From an uncultured Tidjanibacter sp. (GTDB lineage: Bacteria; Bacteroidota; Bacteroidia; Bacteroidales; Rikenellaceae), in NCBI GenBank assembly GCA_947852905.1, contig CANTVF010000009.1:1-52647 (forward strand): 52,647 bases of DNA. Reading direction: 5' to 3'. The notes under the pieces are model-generated. The model was not told where the DNA came from. It worked only from the letters and a program-made list of their open reading frames with translations, and ran no database searches. This document shows, one piece after another, positions 33,307-41,702 of the stretch. Numbering within the stretch: position 1 is the stretch's first letter; each line of letters opens with the position of its first letter. The position numbers were made by a program, and so were the translations under genes.

Positions 33307-34261
33307 CCGTTTGTTTCACATTTACCTTTATGTGCGCCTTCATGCCTTTCGTCCGTTCGGACTCGATCTCCACGCTGCCTTTGATCGACTGTATCCGCGA
33401 CGTTATGTTGGAAAGTCCCATGCCGGTATCGAGTACGGCGGCCGTGTCGAATCCTTTGCCGTTGTCGGTATAGTCTATGGATATGATGTCGTTGTCGTAT
33501 GTCATGGACAAGGTTATGATCGTGGCGCCGGAGTGTTTGAAGCTGTTGTTGAACAGTTCGCCTATGACACGGTAGAGTATGACCTCTACGTTGGAGTCGA
33601 AACGTTCGCTGCGCAGATTAGTGTCGAACTTTATGGCTATGTGGCGGTCGGCGGATATGGATGCGGCCTTGTTTACGAAATTGCCTACGGCCTTGGCGAG
33701 ACCGAACGTATTGAGCATATGAGGACTCAGTTTGTTGGATATTTCGCGGATGCTGCGTATGGCTTCGTCTATTACGTAGGCGGTGTTGCGCAAAAGTTCG
33801 GCATCTTCGGCCGATTGGTGCGACTTGGCGAGTTCCGACAGCGACATCTTGGCCGACGACAGCAACGGACCGAGTCCGTCGTGCAGCTCTTTGGAGAAGT
33901 TGAGCCTCTCCTTTTCCTCTGTACGCAGTACCGTATTGAGTATCCGTCGTTCGGTGAGTTTGCGTTGATAGTTGAGACGGCGTATGTATTTGAATATGCT
34001 GCCGACGTAGAACATTCCTACGGCGAAGCACAGCGAGGTTATCACCCCTATCCATACCATGAAATGCGGCGGCAGCTTCCATTGCGGTCCCTCTATGATT
34101 ACGAAATATTCGTTCAGGCGCAGAAAACACATCAGCACGAGACTCAATGTGAACAGCAGCCAGGCTATGTTGAATTTGGTGACGCGCGTGAGCCGTATGG
34201 CTATGACCGTAGCGATAAGCTGGAGTGCTATCGAAATGATTATCAGTATCTGGAGTACCAT
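33284..34261 (-). CDS. NarX/DegS-type sensor histidine kinase
   Basis: This is a 325-residue membrane kinase. Hydrophobic segments at about 2-23, 33-48 and 66-92 leave only short loops, so the signal is probably sensed in or at the membrane. A coiled linker leads to the HisKA_3 dimerisation motif with His127 in FSKELHDGLGPLL. The ATPase domain shows the N-box ELFNNSFKHSGA (235-246, Asn238/Asn239) and DNGKGFD (266-272), then GMGLSNITSRI. The response regulator gene overlaps its 3' end. It probably starts from the -7 box at 34325-34332. Confidence 0.94.
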   Translation of the reverse strand: MVLQILIIISIALQLIATVIAIRLTRVTKFNIAWLLFTLSLVLMCFLRLNEYFVIIEGPQWKLPPHFMVWIGVITSLCFAVGMFYVGSIFKYIRRLNYQRKLTERRILNTVLRTEEKERLNFSKELHDGLGPLLSSAKMSLSELAKSHQSAEDAELLRNTAYVIDEAIRSIREISNKLSPHMLNTFGLAKAVGNFVNKAASISADRHIAIKFDTNLRSERFDSNVEVILYRVIGELFNNSFKHSGATIITLSMTYDNDIISIDYTDNGKGFDTAAVLDTGMGLSNITSRIQSIKGSVEIESERTKGMKAHIKVNVKQTDERNKKL

Positions 34262-34324
34262 GCCTTATAGTGTTTGCAGTTCATTGACGCTTCCATGCAC
34301 CTTTGCATACATGCGTCCGGATAA

Positions 34325-34332
34325 CAAAGATA
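34325..34332 (-). promoter_or_regulatory. -7 box of the two-component operon
   Basis: The minus strand reads TATCTTTG, about 64 bases upstream of the kinase start at 34261. No -33 TTG was found at good spacing. Confidence 0.5.
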
Positions 34333-34380
34333 ACTATTAATTCGTCATTCGGGAGCAGTCGCGGTTGCGGAGCATACAAC

Positions 34381-34418
34381 AAAAAACAGGATACTCTCCG
34401 ACGGGAGTATCCTGTTTT
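34381..34418 (-). terminator. Rho-independent terminator of rplS
   Basis: Two perfectly complementary 14-base arms (34383-34396 with 34405-34418) surround an 8-base loop. On the minus strand it ends in a run of six T (34386-34381). It lies 35 bases after the rplS stop. Confidence 0.92.
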
Positions 34419-34452
34419 ATCGTATAGGCCGGGTTCGTACCGGCGGGGAATA

Positions 34453-34827
34453 CTATTTTTCCTTGTTCGTACCTGCGTAGTTCTGTTTCTCCTTGATGCG
34501 GGCTTTCTTACCCGTGAGGTTGCGCAGATAGTAGATTTTGGAACGACGTACCACGCCGACCTTGTTCACCTCGATACTGTCGATATGAGGCGAGTAAAGC
34601 GGGAAAATACGCTCTACGCCTACACCGTTGGATACTTTACGGATAGTAAACATTTTGGTGACGCCGCGTCCCTTGATCTGTATTACGACGCCGCGGAAGC
34701 TCTGGATACGCTCCTTGTTTCCCTCTACGATCCTGTAGGAAACGGTGATCGTATCGCCGCTTTTGAAAGAGGGCACCTCTTTCTTTGTCCACATCGCATC
34801 TTCTGCGATTCTGATCAGATTGTCCAT
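34453..34827 (-). CDS. rplS: 50S ribosomal protein L19
   Basis: L19 sits at the subunit interface of the ribosome. The ATG at 34827 gives 124 residues beginning [21 protein letters not shown]; the open frame upstream (to 34908) overlaps the promoter and is not translated. Family features are the SH3-like barrel ([24 protein letters not shown], ending VVIQIKGRG), [23 protein letters not shown] and [20 protein letters not shown]. Neither rpsP nor trmD, its usual partners, is next to it; it is a single-gene unit with its own promoter and terminator. Confidence 0.97.
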   Translation of the reverse strand: MDNLIRIAEDAMWTKKEVPSFKSGDTITVSYRIVEGNKERIQSFRGVVIQIKGRGVTKMFTIRKVSNGVGVERIFPLYSPHIDSIEVNKVGVVRRSKIYYLRNLTGKKARIKEKQNYAGTNKEK

Positions 34828-34905
34828 TGTCTTTAATGCATTGAAGTTTATGCGCGGAATATTACGGACTCCTGCGTTCTCATAAGAGATTCCTGCGCCG
34901 GGCTG

Positions 34906-34936
34906 CAAAGATAAGTTTTATTTTTTTAACTGCAAA
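34906..34936 (-). promoter_or_regulatory. Promoter of rplS
   Basis: On the minus strand TTTG (34933-34936), a 19-base spacer and TATCTTTG (34906-34913) form the best consensus Bacteroidetes promoter in the window. The spacer is A/T-rich. The leader would be about 70 bases. Confidence 0.82.
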
Positions 34937-35054
34937 AAAACGTATTCATTAAACCTATATGGTATTTGCGCGGACAATGTTACGGCGGCGTTGCATTCAT
35001 GTCGTATGCGTGTGGGTGAATTGTTATCGCCGTGCAACCGGTTCGTAACAAGTC

Positions 35055-35087
35055 ATTCTCATTTTTGCAGCGAACAAAAATGAGAAT
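35055..35087 (+). promoter_or_regulatory. Perfect 13-bp inverted repeat abutting a start codon
   Basis: The arm ATTCTCATTTTTG (35055-35067), a 7-base loop and its exact complement (35075-35087) end on the base before the ATG of the TonB receptor. The left arm holds CATTTTTG, one base from TAnnTTTG. The element could be a repressor site across the promoter or an RNA hairpin hiding the ribosome-entry region. No T run follows, so it is not a terminator. Confidence 0.75.
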
Positions 35088-37763
35088 ATGTTGATAAGGA
35101 AAATCGGATTTACGACATTGTTTATGGCCGTTGCGATAATGGCTGCGGCAGCCCCCGTCAGAGGGGTAGTGGTAGACGGCGATACCGGAGAAGCGCTGAT
35201 AGGCGCCGTCGTCGTGGTGAGCGGCACTACAGATGCGACGACTACCGATATCGACGGCCGGTTTGGGCTGGAGCTCGGCGAAGGGGAGTATACGCTCGAA
35301 GTCTCGTATATGTCTTATGTGACCGGACGTGTCGCAGTGACGGTTGCGGCGAGTGTACCCGAACTGCGAATAGAACTTGAGCCGGACGTGGAAAACATAT
35401 CGGAAATAACAGTTACGGCACGCAAGAATCTCGAATCGGTGCAAAGCCTCCAGTTCGAGCGTATCGCCTCCAATGTGGCGATAGAGAACATAGGCGCCGG
35501 CGAGATGTCTCTGAAAGGTATATCCAATGTGCAGGAAGGCGTCAAGAAATTGACCGGCATATCCATAGCCGACGCGGGACAACTTATAGTCCGCGGGCTG
35601 GGCGACCGTTACAGCATCACGACGCTCAACGGGCAGCCCATAGCCTCGCCCAATCCGGACAACAAGCTGATTCCGCTCGATATATTTCCGTCGGCGGTCG
35701 TCAAGAACATTACCGTCAGCAAGGTTTACGATGCGGCGTCTTTCGCCGATTATTCCGGGGCACATATAGATATAGCTACCAAGGACAATACCGGCGACGA
35801 CTTTTTCAGGATAAGTGTCGATGCGGGCGGGCTGTTCAATACCGTCGGACGGGATTTCTACCGTATGGATCACAGGTCGCTGTTCACGCAGCCCAAGGTC
35901 GATCCGCGTGCCATGTCTGCCGGCCTTCAGGAGTTCCGCGAGTATGTGCGCACGAAGAACATCTTCGATACGGATTTTTCCGTAACGCGCAGCCGGGCTT
36001 TACCCTCTTTCGGAGGAAACGTTGCATGGGGGCATAACTACGACATCGGGCGTCAGACACTCAGCGTGTTGGTGTCCGGCGGCATCAGTTCCGATATGCA
36101 GACCGTACTGGATGCCGAGACCCGTCTGCTGGAGGCCACGGGTACCGTTACCGACGAATACGATTATGACAGTTATACCGCCGAGTTGCAGATTGCCGCG
36201 CTCGGAAGTCTCGGCTTGACGCTTCGCGATGCGGACCGGATAGGATATACGGTATTCTATGCCCGTAACGCCGTGGATACCTATTCGCGACGAGAGGGTT
36301 TCGATCAGGAGGACCATCATCTGGTGGGCAGCAACGACGTGATGCATGTCTACAGGCTCATGACGCACCAGTTGTACGGCATGCACGAATTGGGGGACGA
36401 CTGGAAGTTGCATTGGAGCGGGGCATATACCTCGACGGCATCCGACGAACCCGACCGCCGTCAGGTCATGTTCCTTAAGAATCCGGACGGCTCGCTGTCG
36501 CTATTCAAGCTCAATCAGCAGGAGACCATGCGTTATTTCGGAACGCTCGACGAGAGGGAGTGGAACGGTAATGTGGCTGCCGATTACGGATTCGGAGCCG
36601 GACACAAGCTGACTGCAGGAATCTCTTATAGGGACAAATACCGCACTTACGCGGGTACCAGATTCTATTACGATCTTTCGGGTCTGTCCCCTGAAATATC
36701 GGATATATACGATACGGACGGGTATCTCAATTTCGAGAATGTGGAAAACGGATCGCTGGTCATTAATCGGCAGAAACAGCCCAAGGACAGCTACTATGCC
36801 GGAAACTCCATAATGGCTGGATACGTTTCGCTCGATCTTAAACCTTGGGAACGGCTTCTCGTCAATGTAGGCGTGCGATATGAAATGTCACGGCAGTGGG
36901 TGGAGTATTTCAACGACCAGAGCATGCGCGAAAGACGCGACCTGAACAGGAACGACCTGTTCCCTGCGCTGAATGTCAAATACAATCTCGACGGTCGACA
37001 CCAGTTGCGTCTCGCCGCATCGCGCACCGTGACGCGCCCGTCGTTCATCGAAATGGCGCCGTTCCTCTATCAGGAGTCATACGGCTCCATTCAGCTGCGC
37101 GGTAACGAGAATCTACAGAACAGCTATAACTACAATGTCGATCTGAGGTACGAGTTTCTGAATCGCGAGGGCGATATGGTATCCGTAACCGCCTATTACA
37201 AATATCTCGACGAGCCGATAGAGCGGGTACAGATGTTGGCCGGCGGCGCGGCGGTGCATACGTTCCGCAACGCCGACAACGGCATGGCGGCGGGCGTGGA
37301 GATAGAGCTTCGCAAGGGTATAACCCGTAATCTCAATGTCGGGGTCAACGGATCTTACATGTACACCAACGTGAAACTGCCCAGCGGCGGAGCATACACC
37401 AACAAGGAACGCGCATTGCAGGGAGCGTCGCCATACCTGCTGAATGCCGACATTACCTACTCGGCCGATTTCGGGCGTGACAGGAGACTCAACGTTGCTC
37501 TGCTGTACAACCTTCAGGGGCCGAGGATACATGCAGTCGGGATTTCCGGTCTGGGAGACGTTATGCAGCTTGCGGTGCATACCCTTAATCTGGCCGCAGG
37601 ATACAGCTTCAACCGTTGCGTGGAACTGAAACTGCGGTTGACCGATCTGCTGAACAGAGACATGGTTTTCGTTCAGGAGGTGCCGCAGGCGGGACGTACC
37701 GTGGAGGTGGAGCGTTACCGGACGGGTATAGGTTTCGAGATAGGACTCGATTTCAATCTGTAA
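35088..37763 (+). CDS. TonB-dependent outer-membrane receptor
   Basis: The 891-residue receptor would import a ligand across the outer membrane using TonB energy. Layout: signal peptide about 1-22; carboxypeptidase-regulatory-like domain about 25-108 (VRGVVVDGDTGEALIGAVV); a TonB-box-like EITVTA near 108-113; plug about 130-230 (LIVRGLGDRYSITTLNGQPI); and a long beta-barrel ending FEIGLDFNL. The start at 35088 sits directly after the inverted repeat. A lipoprotein gene follows after 40 bases, not a SusD, so the ligand may not be a classical glycan. The ligand cannot be read from sequence; metals, cofactors or peptides are all possible. Confidence 0.92.
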   Translation: MLIRKIGFTTLFMAVAIMAAAAPVRGVVVDGDTGEALIGAVVVVSGTTDATTTDIDGRFGLELGEGEYTLEVSYMSYVTGRVAVTVAASVPELRIELEPDVENISEITVTARKNLESVQSLQFERIASNVAIENIGAGEMSLKGISNVQEGVKKLTGISIADAGQLIVRGLGDRYSITTLNGQPIASPNPDNKLIPLDIFPSAVVKNITVSKVYDAASFADYSGAHIDIATKDNTGDDFFRISVDAGGLFNTVGRDFYRMDHRSLFTQPKVDPRAMSAGLQEFREYVRTKNIFDTDFSVTRSRALPSFGGNVAWGHNYDIGRQTLSVLVSGGISSDMQTVLDAETRLLEATGTVTDEYDYDSYTAELQIAALGSLGLTLRDADRIGYTVFYARNAVDTYSRREGFDQEDHHLVGSNDVMHVYRLMTHQLYGMHELGDDWKLHWSGAYTSTASDEPDRRQVMFLKNPDGSLSLFKLNQQETMRYFGTLDEREWNGNVAADYGFGAGHKLTAGISYRDKYRTYAGTRFYYDLSGLSPEISDIYDTDGYLNFENVENGSLVINRQKQPKDSYYAGNSIMAGYVSLDLKPWERLLVNVGVRYEMSRQWVEYFNDQSMRERRDLNRNDLFPALNVKYNLDGRHQLRLAASRTVTRPSFIEMAPFLYQESYGSIQLRGNENLQNSYNYNVDLRYEFLNREGDMVSVTAYYKYLDEPIERVQMLAGGAAVHTFRNADNGMAAGVEIELRKGITRNLNVGVNGSYMYTNVKLPSGGAYTNKERALQGASPYLLNADITYSADFGRDRRLNVALLYNLQGPRIHAVGISGLGDVMQLAVHTLNLAAGYSFNRCVELKLRLTDLLNRDMVFVQEVPQAGRTVEVERYRTGIGFEIGLDFNL

Positions 37764-37803
37764 GGACACACTATAATGTTTAATCGATTTTAATTTTTGC
37801 AAG

Positions 37804-39036
37804 ATGAAAATGAATTGGAAATCTTTGGTTGCGGCTACTTTTGCCGGAATGGTTTTGTGTACCGCGTGCGATACCAACAATGGCGAAGGCGGCGGTGACG
37901 GCAGCGAAGGCGTGTTGAAAGGCAGAATACCTTCGGGTACCACACTGACCGGAAACATTACCGAAGATGCTACGCTCGTCAAAGACGGCGAATATAAGCT
38001 CAGCGGCGGCGTACATGTCAAGGCCGGGGCTACTCTCCATATCGAAGAGGGAGTCGAGATCGTCGCCGTGGACGACGAACTTAACGATTATCTGCTCATA
38101 GAACAGGGCGCGAGGATAAATGCGGTCGGTACGGCTTCCAATCCTATCGTGATGACCAGCGAGTTGAAGAAAGCCGGCGCATGGGGCGGCATACATATCT
38201 GCGGTTACGCTCACACCAATGCCGGGTCTGGCACTCTGTCCGAAATCGGTAACTCTCCCTATGGCGGCGGCAACGATGCCGATAATTCCGGCGTACTGAA
38301 ATATATCCGTCTGGAATATACCGGCGTCGCGCTCGACGAGGAACACGAGGCGAACGGCATCTCGTTCTACGGTGTGGGTAACGGTACGACGGTCGAGTAT
38401 TTGCAGGCATATCAGGGCTCGGACGACGGATTCGAGTTTTTCGGCGGCTCGGTCAATGTGAAACATATGGTGGTTACGAGCTGTTCGGACGACTCGTTCG
38501 ACTGGACGGAAGGCTGGAACGGTAAGGCGCAGTTCCTCGTGGCCTATCAGGATTCCGAAGTCGGTTACGACTGCGACTGCCTCATGGAGTGCGACAACAA
38601 CGGTAACAATTTCGCCGCTACTCCTGTAGCGCACCCCGTAATCGCGAACGTTACGCTCGTGGGCAACGGCTCCGATTCGCAGGGTATACGTCTTAGGGCA
38701 GGTACCGAAGTGGAACTCTACAATGCAATAGTTACCGGTAAATCGAAATGCATAACCGTCGAGACGACCGAGACCGAGAACGCTCTCAAGGACGGCAAGT
38801 CCAAATTGCAGAACGTCGCCATGAGTTCGGAACTCGCTTCGGAGAACGGTATTTACACCAATGCCGATTTCGCGGCGACAGAGGGTAACAGTACCGATTA
38901 CGCCAACTCTCTCACCGGTCACTATATCGGTACTCTGGAGGGCGGTGCCACTCCTTCCGATGCGTTCTTCACCACGGCCGACTATAAGGGTGCCGTAAGC
39001 GCCGACGACGATTGGACGGCAGGTTGGACTTTGTAA
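37804..39036 (+). CDS. Beta-helix-like lipoprotein paired with the TonB receptor
   Basis: Signal MKMNWKSLVAATFAGMVLCTAC has lipobox Cys22 and is followed by a Gly-rich linker. The body shows stacked repeats typical of right-handed parallel beta-helices: GATLHIEEGVEIVAV, ARINAVGTASNPIVMTS, GVLKYIRLEYTG, GTTVEYLQAYQGSDDGFEFFGG, VNVKHMVVTSCSDDSFDWTEG and NVTLVGNGSDSQGIRLR. Two paired cysteines (CDCLMEC) and a Cys in a loop add possible disulfides. Length is 410 residues. Such proteins are often annotated only as hypothetical, and are found beside TonB receptors. It probably binds or delivers the receptor ligand. The terminator follows at 39054. Confidence 0.82.
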   Translation: MKMNWKSLVAATFAGMVLCTACDTNNGEGGGDGSEGVLKGRIPSGTTLTGNITEDATLVKDGEYKLSGGVHVKAGATLHIEEGVEIVAVDDELNDYLLIEQGARINAVGTASNPIVMTSELKKAGAWGGIHICGYAHTNAGSGTLSEIGNSPYGGGNDADNSGVLKYIRLEYTGVALDEEHEANGISFYGVGNGTTVEYLQAYQGSDDGFEFFGGSVNVKHMVVTSCSDDSFDWTEGWNGKAQFLVAYQDSEVGYDCDCLMECDNNGNNFAATPVAHPVIANVTLVGNGSDSQGIRLRAGTEVELYNAIVTGKSKCITVETTETENALKDGKSKLQNVAMSSELASENGIYTNADFAATEGNSTDYANSLTGHYIGTLEGGATPSDAFFTTADYKGAVSADDDWTAGWTL

Positions 39037-39053
39037 GCTCGATATATCGTTCG

Positions 39054-39094
39054 TGCGGGGGAAGAGTGAGGAGACCTTTTCCCCGCATGTTTTT
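39054..39094 (+). terminator. Terminator of the TonB-receptor operon
   Basis: A 10-bp stem with one G-T wobble (39054-39063 with 39078-39087) is followed by TGTTTTTA. It lies 18 bases after the lipoprotein stop. Confidence 0.75.
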
Positions 39095-39313
39095 ATCTGT
39101 AGTCTGTCCGCCGGCTAAACGCGGTGCGAGGAAACGATGCGGGGAAACGGATGCGGTCGGTAGCGGCAGTGAGCAATCTGAGCGGCAGGAGCGTAGTGTC
39201 CGGATTGTGCCGAAACCGCCGGTCGGACACTTTTATTTTTATTTTTGACTTCGTCTTAGATACTCAGCCGCGGCAAAATGCAAATAAATTTACTTTTGCT
39301 CCCGGCTTATCCG

Positions 39314-39321
39314 TATCTTTG
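39314..39321 (+). promoter_or_regulatory. -7 box of surE
   Basis: TATCTTTG matches TAnnTTTG and leaves a leader of about 60 bases. A second match, TACTTTTG, lies at 39291-39298. No optimal -33 TTG. Confidence 0.5.
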
Positions 39322-39385
39322 TAACTTGAATGTGCGTGCAGGCGTCGTTTCTGCCGGCATGACACCGAGTATATATTCAGACAGT

Positions 39386-40156
39386 ATGAAAAAACCATTG
39401 ATATTCATAACCAACGATGACGGCGTTGAGGCCAAGGGGTTGAAAACGGTCGTGGAGGTGGCCCGGCGTTTCGGCAGGGTGGTGGTGATAGCTCCCGACG
39501 GAACGCGGTCGGGTATGGCTCATGCCATTACCATGTACAATCCGCTTTATCTGCGGACGGTGACCGAGGACGAGGACCTTGCCGTATATGCATGTTCGGG
39601 AACGCCGGTGGACTGCGTTAAAATGGGGTACGATTATATTTTCGCTTTGCAGCGGCCGGCATTGAATATATCGGGAATAAACCACGGTTCCAATTCGGCG
39701 ATCAATGTTCTGTATTCGGGTACCATGGGAGCGGCCATTGAGGCGAGTTTCTACGGTGCTCCGTCGATAGGACTGTCGCTTACAGACCACAGTCCCGACG
39801 CCGATTTCGATGCGTCGGCCATATTCGCCGAGAAACTGATAAGCGATATTCTGACGGCGGATATAAACGAGCCGTTGTGCCTTAACGTGAACATTCCGGT
39901 AGGCCGTCCGGAGGATATCCGCGGTCACAGGATATGCCGTCAGACGCGCGGTTACTGGAAAGAGGAATTCTTTTGTCGTAAGGATCCGCGGGGCAGGGGA
40001 TACTACTGGCTGACGGGCGATTTCTATAATTCGGAACCCGATGCCATGGATACGGACGAATGGGCATTGGCCAACGGTTACATATCCATAGTACCCGTTC
40101 AGGTGGATCTGACCAATTACCGTCAGATAGAGACTATGAAAGAGGTCATAAAGTGA
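39386..40156 (+). CDS. surE: 5'/3'-nucleotidase SurE
   Basis: SurE removes phosphate from nucleoside monophosphates and short polyphosphates with a divalent metal. The ATG at 39386 gives 256 residues starting MKKPLIFITNDDGV; the frame upstream contains no similarity and spans the -7 box. Metal ligands are Asp11, Asp12 (NDDG), Ser42 (RSGMAH) and Asn99 (SGINHGSN). The GTMGAAIEA segment follows. It is cytoplasmic. Its last 11 bases overlap the end of the convergent membrane protein gene. Confidence 0.95.
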   Translation: MKKPLIFITNDDGVEAKGLKTVVEVARRFGRVVVIAPDGTRSGMAHAITMYNPLYLRTVTEDEDLAVYACSGTPVDCVKMGYDYIFALQRPALNISGINHGSNSAINVLYSGTMGAAIEASFYGAPSIGLSLTDHSPDADFDASAIFAEKLISDILTADINEPLCLNVNIPVGRPEDIRGHRICRQTRGYWKEEFFCRKDPRGRGYYWLTGDFYNSEPDAMDTDEWALANGYISIVPVQVDLTNYRQIETMKEVIK

Positions 40157-40553
40157 TCTGCGTACCGTCGCGGTGCGTATTTAATCTGTCGAGAATTTTG
40201 TCGAGAAGGATGTAGAAGAGGGCTATTGCGGCGGCGCATAGAGCTATCGTGCATAGCCGCGTATCGAGTGTGCCTATCGCAGCCAACATGCTGTCCGCCT
40301 GACGTCGCAGAACGGAAAAGTCTATGTCCGTCGCAGCCATGACGCAACACGTTATTGCGAGTATCGCCGCGCAGCCGATTGCGATACCGGATACCGCTAA
40401 CGCGTTTGCGATGCGTCGACGGCGTTTTAACGCCTTCTCCGCCTTTAGCGTGATTTTCTCTTTCAGCGCTTGGGGCATTCGTGCATGGGAAAGTTCCGCA
40501 AGTCTGGACGACAGTATGTCGTTTTCTGTGTTTTGGTCCGTTTGCTGTTGCAT
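40146..40553 (-). CDS. Small two-helix membrane protein behind the sigma factor
   Basis: The 135-residue product has an N-terminal cytoplasmic part (about 1-45, with charged KEKITLKAEKALKRRRR) and two transmembrane segments (about 48-74 and 96-120). The gene overlaps the sigma factor gene by 91 bases if the ATG at 40553 is used, or by 16 bases from Met26 (40478). Position directly after an ECF-type sigma gene, membrane topology and cytoplasmic N-terminus fit an anti-sigma-like protein, but no zinc-binding HxxxCxxC motif is present. I do not recognise the family. Confidence 0.65.
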   Translation of the reverse strand: MQQQTDQNTENDILSSRLAELSHARMPQALKEKITLKAEKALKRRRRIANALAVSGIAIGCAAILAITCCVMAATDIDFSVLRRQADSMLAAIGTLDTRLCTIALCAAAIALFYILLDKILDRLNTHRDGTQITL

Positions 40554-41086
40554 TGTTCGTTTGCTATTATGGCGGCGAGTTTCTTTCTTATCCGGAACAG
40601 CTTTACCTTTAGGTTGCCTTCTGTGTCTCCGGTGACTGCCGATATATCGTGTACGGGGACTTTCTGCATGTAGAAAAGTTCCGTCAGCGCCCGTTCGTCT
40701 GTAGTCAGACGCGTCAGGGCTTTTTCGAGACTGCGCAACTGCGCTTCCTTGAGAAGCGCCTCCTGTGTATCGTCCGGAATGTCTGGTAATCTTTCGTCTA
40801 TCGCTACCGTGTGCGGTTTTTTGCGACGGGTATGCGAAACGGCCGTGTTATATGCTATCCGGTAAAGCCATGTGGAGAATTTGCACTCTCCCCTGAACCT
40901 GTGCAGACTGTCGAACGCTTTAAGAAAGACGTCCGAAGCCAGTTCTTCGGCGTCCATGCGATTGCCGGCGATTCCGGTCAGCAGGGCGAATATGCGGTCG
41001 CCGTACCTTTCCACTATGTCACGGCACGCAGCGGTATCTCCGTCCTGTATACGTCGTATTGCGATATGGTCTTTTTCGTCCTCCAT
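40463..41086 (-). CDS. ECF-type sigma-70 family factor
   Basis: The 207 residues contain sigma region 2 (about 20-90: DIVERYGDRIFALLTGI, AEELASDVFLKAF, STWLYRIAYNTAVSHTRRKK) and region 4 (about 135-182: LTTDERALTELFYMQKVPVHDISAVTG, GNLKVKLFRIRKKL). The last 30 or so residues (from about NEQCNSKRT) are low-similarity and are exactly the stretch that overlaps the next gene. ECF factors redirect RNA polymerase to stress or envelope genes. A -7 box lies at 41125-41132. The adjacent membrane protein is the likely regulatory partner. Confidence 0.92.
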   Translation of the reverse strand: MEDEKDHIAIRRIQDGDTAACRDIVERYGDRIFALLTGIAGNRMDAEELASDVFLKAFDSLHRFRGECKFSTWLYRIAYNTAVSHTRRKKPHTVAIDERLPDIPDDTQEALLKEAQLRSLEKALTRLTTDERALTELFYMQKVPVHDISAVTGDTEGNLKVKLFRIRKKLAAIIANEQCNSKRTKTQKTTYCRPDLRNFPMHECPKR

Positions 41087-41124
41087 TTGTATTTCTGACG
41101 CTCAGGATCGGGAAAGGTTACATG

Positions 41125-41132
41125 CAAAGGTA
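41125..41132 (-). promoter_or_regulatory. -7 box of the sigma factor gene
   Basis: The minus strand reads TACCTTTG, about 39 bases upstream of the sigma start. No TTG at -33, so autoregulation by the ECF factor through another promoter type is equally possible. Confidence 0.4.
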
Positions 41133-41279
41133 ATTTACTTTGCCGGAGCCGTATGGATAATATGACACCGTGACGTATTACGGCATTTTTCAGGGTGCGG
41201 TGTAACCTTGTCGGGTTTCAGGCGTCATAATGACGGAAGCGCTTCGGAAAGGCGCTGTACTGATTGTTTAATTTTATGT

Positions 41280-41702
41280 ATGATTGTTATGGATGGTAAT
41301 TTGTTGGTGGCTTTGATAGTATTGGGCTTGTTCTATTTCCTTTACAAACTCGTCGAGGTGATAGTGCATCGCCGGGAACGTTTGATGTTCATAGAGAAAC
41401 TCTCCCGGAACGAGATTCCTTGCGATGTGGAGGGCGGACCGTTGAGGCTGGAATTTATGGGGAACGCATACGGCGTACTCAGACCGTGCGGATTCGCTAT
41501 AGGGCTCGGAATAGGTTTGTTGGTTTCCTATCTCATATTTCCCGGTAGCGGAATGTTCGAGTTCAGAACGGGCGGTACAGGTGTGCTGACGCTCTCCCTG
41601 TTGTGCGTGTTCAGCGGCATAGGTATGCTGGGCGCTTTCTTCATGGAACGTTACATGAGGCGTCGCGATGCGGTATCGCGGGATCGTAAGGCGCAAAGGT
41701 GA
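41280..41702 (+). CDS. Small membrane protein divergent from the sigma operon
   Basis: The start at 41280 (MIVMDGNLLVALIVLG) gives 140 residues; ATG 41289 is an alternative, and the longer frame upstream is less likely. Hydrophobic segments lie at about 6-23 (LLVALIVLGLFYFLYKL), 65-87 and 100-122. The middle (RRERLMFIEKLSRNEIPCDVEGG) is charged. It resembles the DUF6249 type of protein found near sigma-70 genes in Bacteroidetes, but this is recognition by general layout only. Function unknown. Confidence 0.65.
   Translation: MIVMDGNLLVALIVLGLFYFLYKLVEVIVHRRERLMFIEKLSRNEIPCDVEGGPLRLEFMGNAYGVLRPCGFAIGLGIGLLVSYLIFPGSGMFEFRTGGTGVLTLSLLCVFSGIGMLGAFFMERYMRRRDAVSRDRKAQR

Larger units (their letters stand above)
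39037..39385. other. Intergenic region between beta-helix lipoprotein and surE
   Basis: These 349 bases contain the terminator at 39054-39094 and two -7 box candidates (39291-39298, 39314-39321). The middle has no recognisable gene. Confidence 0.55.

Noticed and set aside
35088-39036. Canonical SusC/SusD polysaccharide utilisation locus
   Set aside because: The second gene is not SusD-like (no TPR-type helices), and there are no glycoside hydrolases or hybrid two-component genes nearby.
40146-41086. Classical zinc anti-sigma factor next to the sigma gene
   Set aside because: The partner lacks the HxxxCxxC motif, so only a general anti-sigma role by position is suggested.
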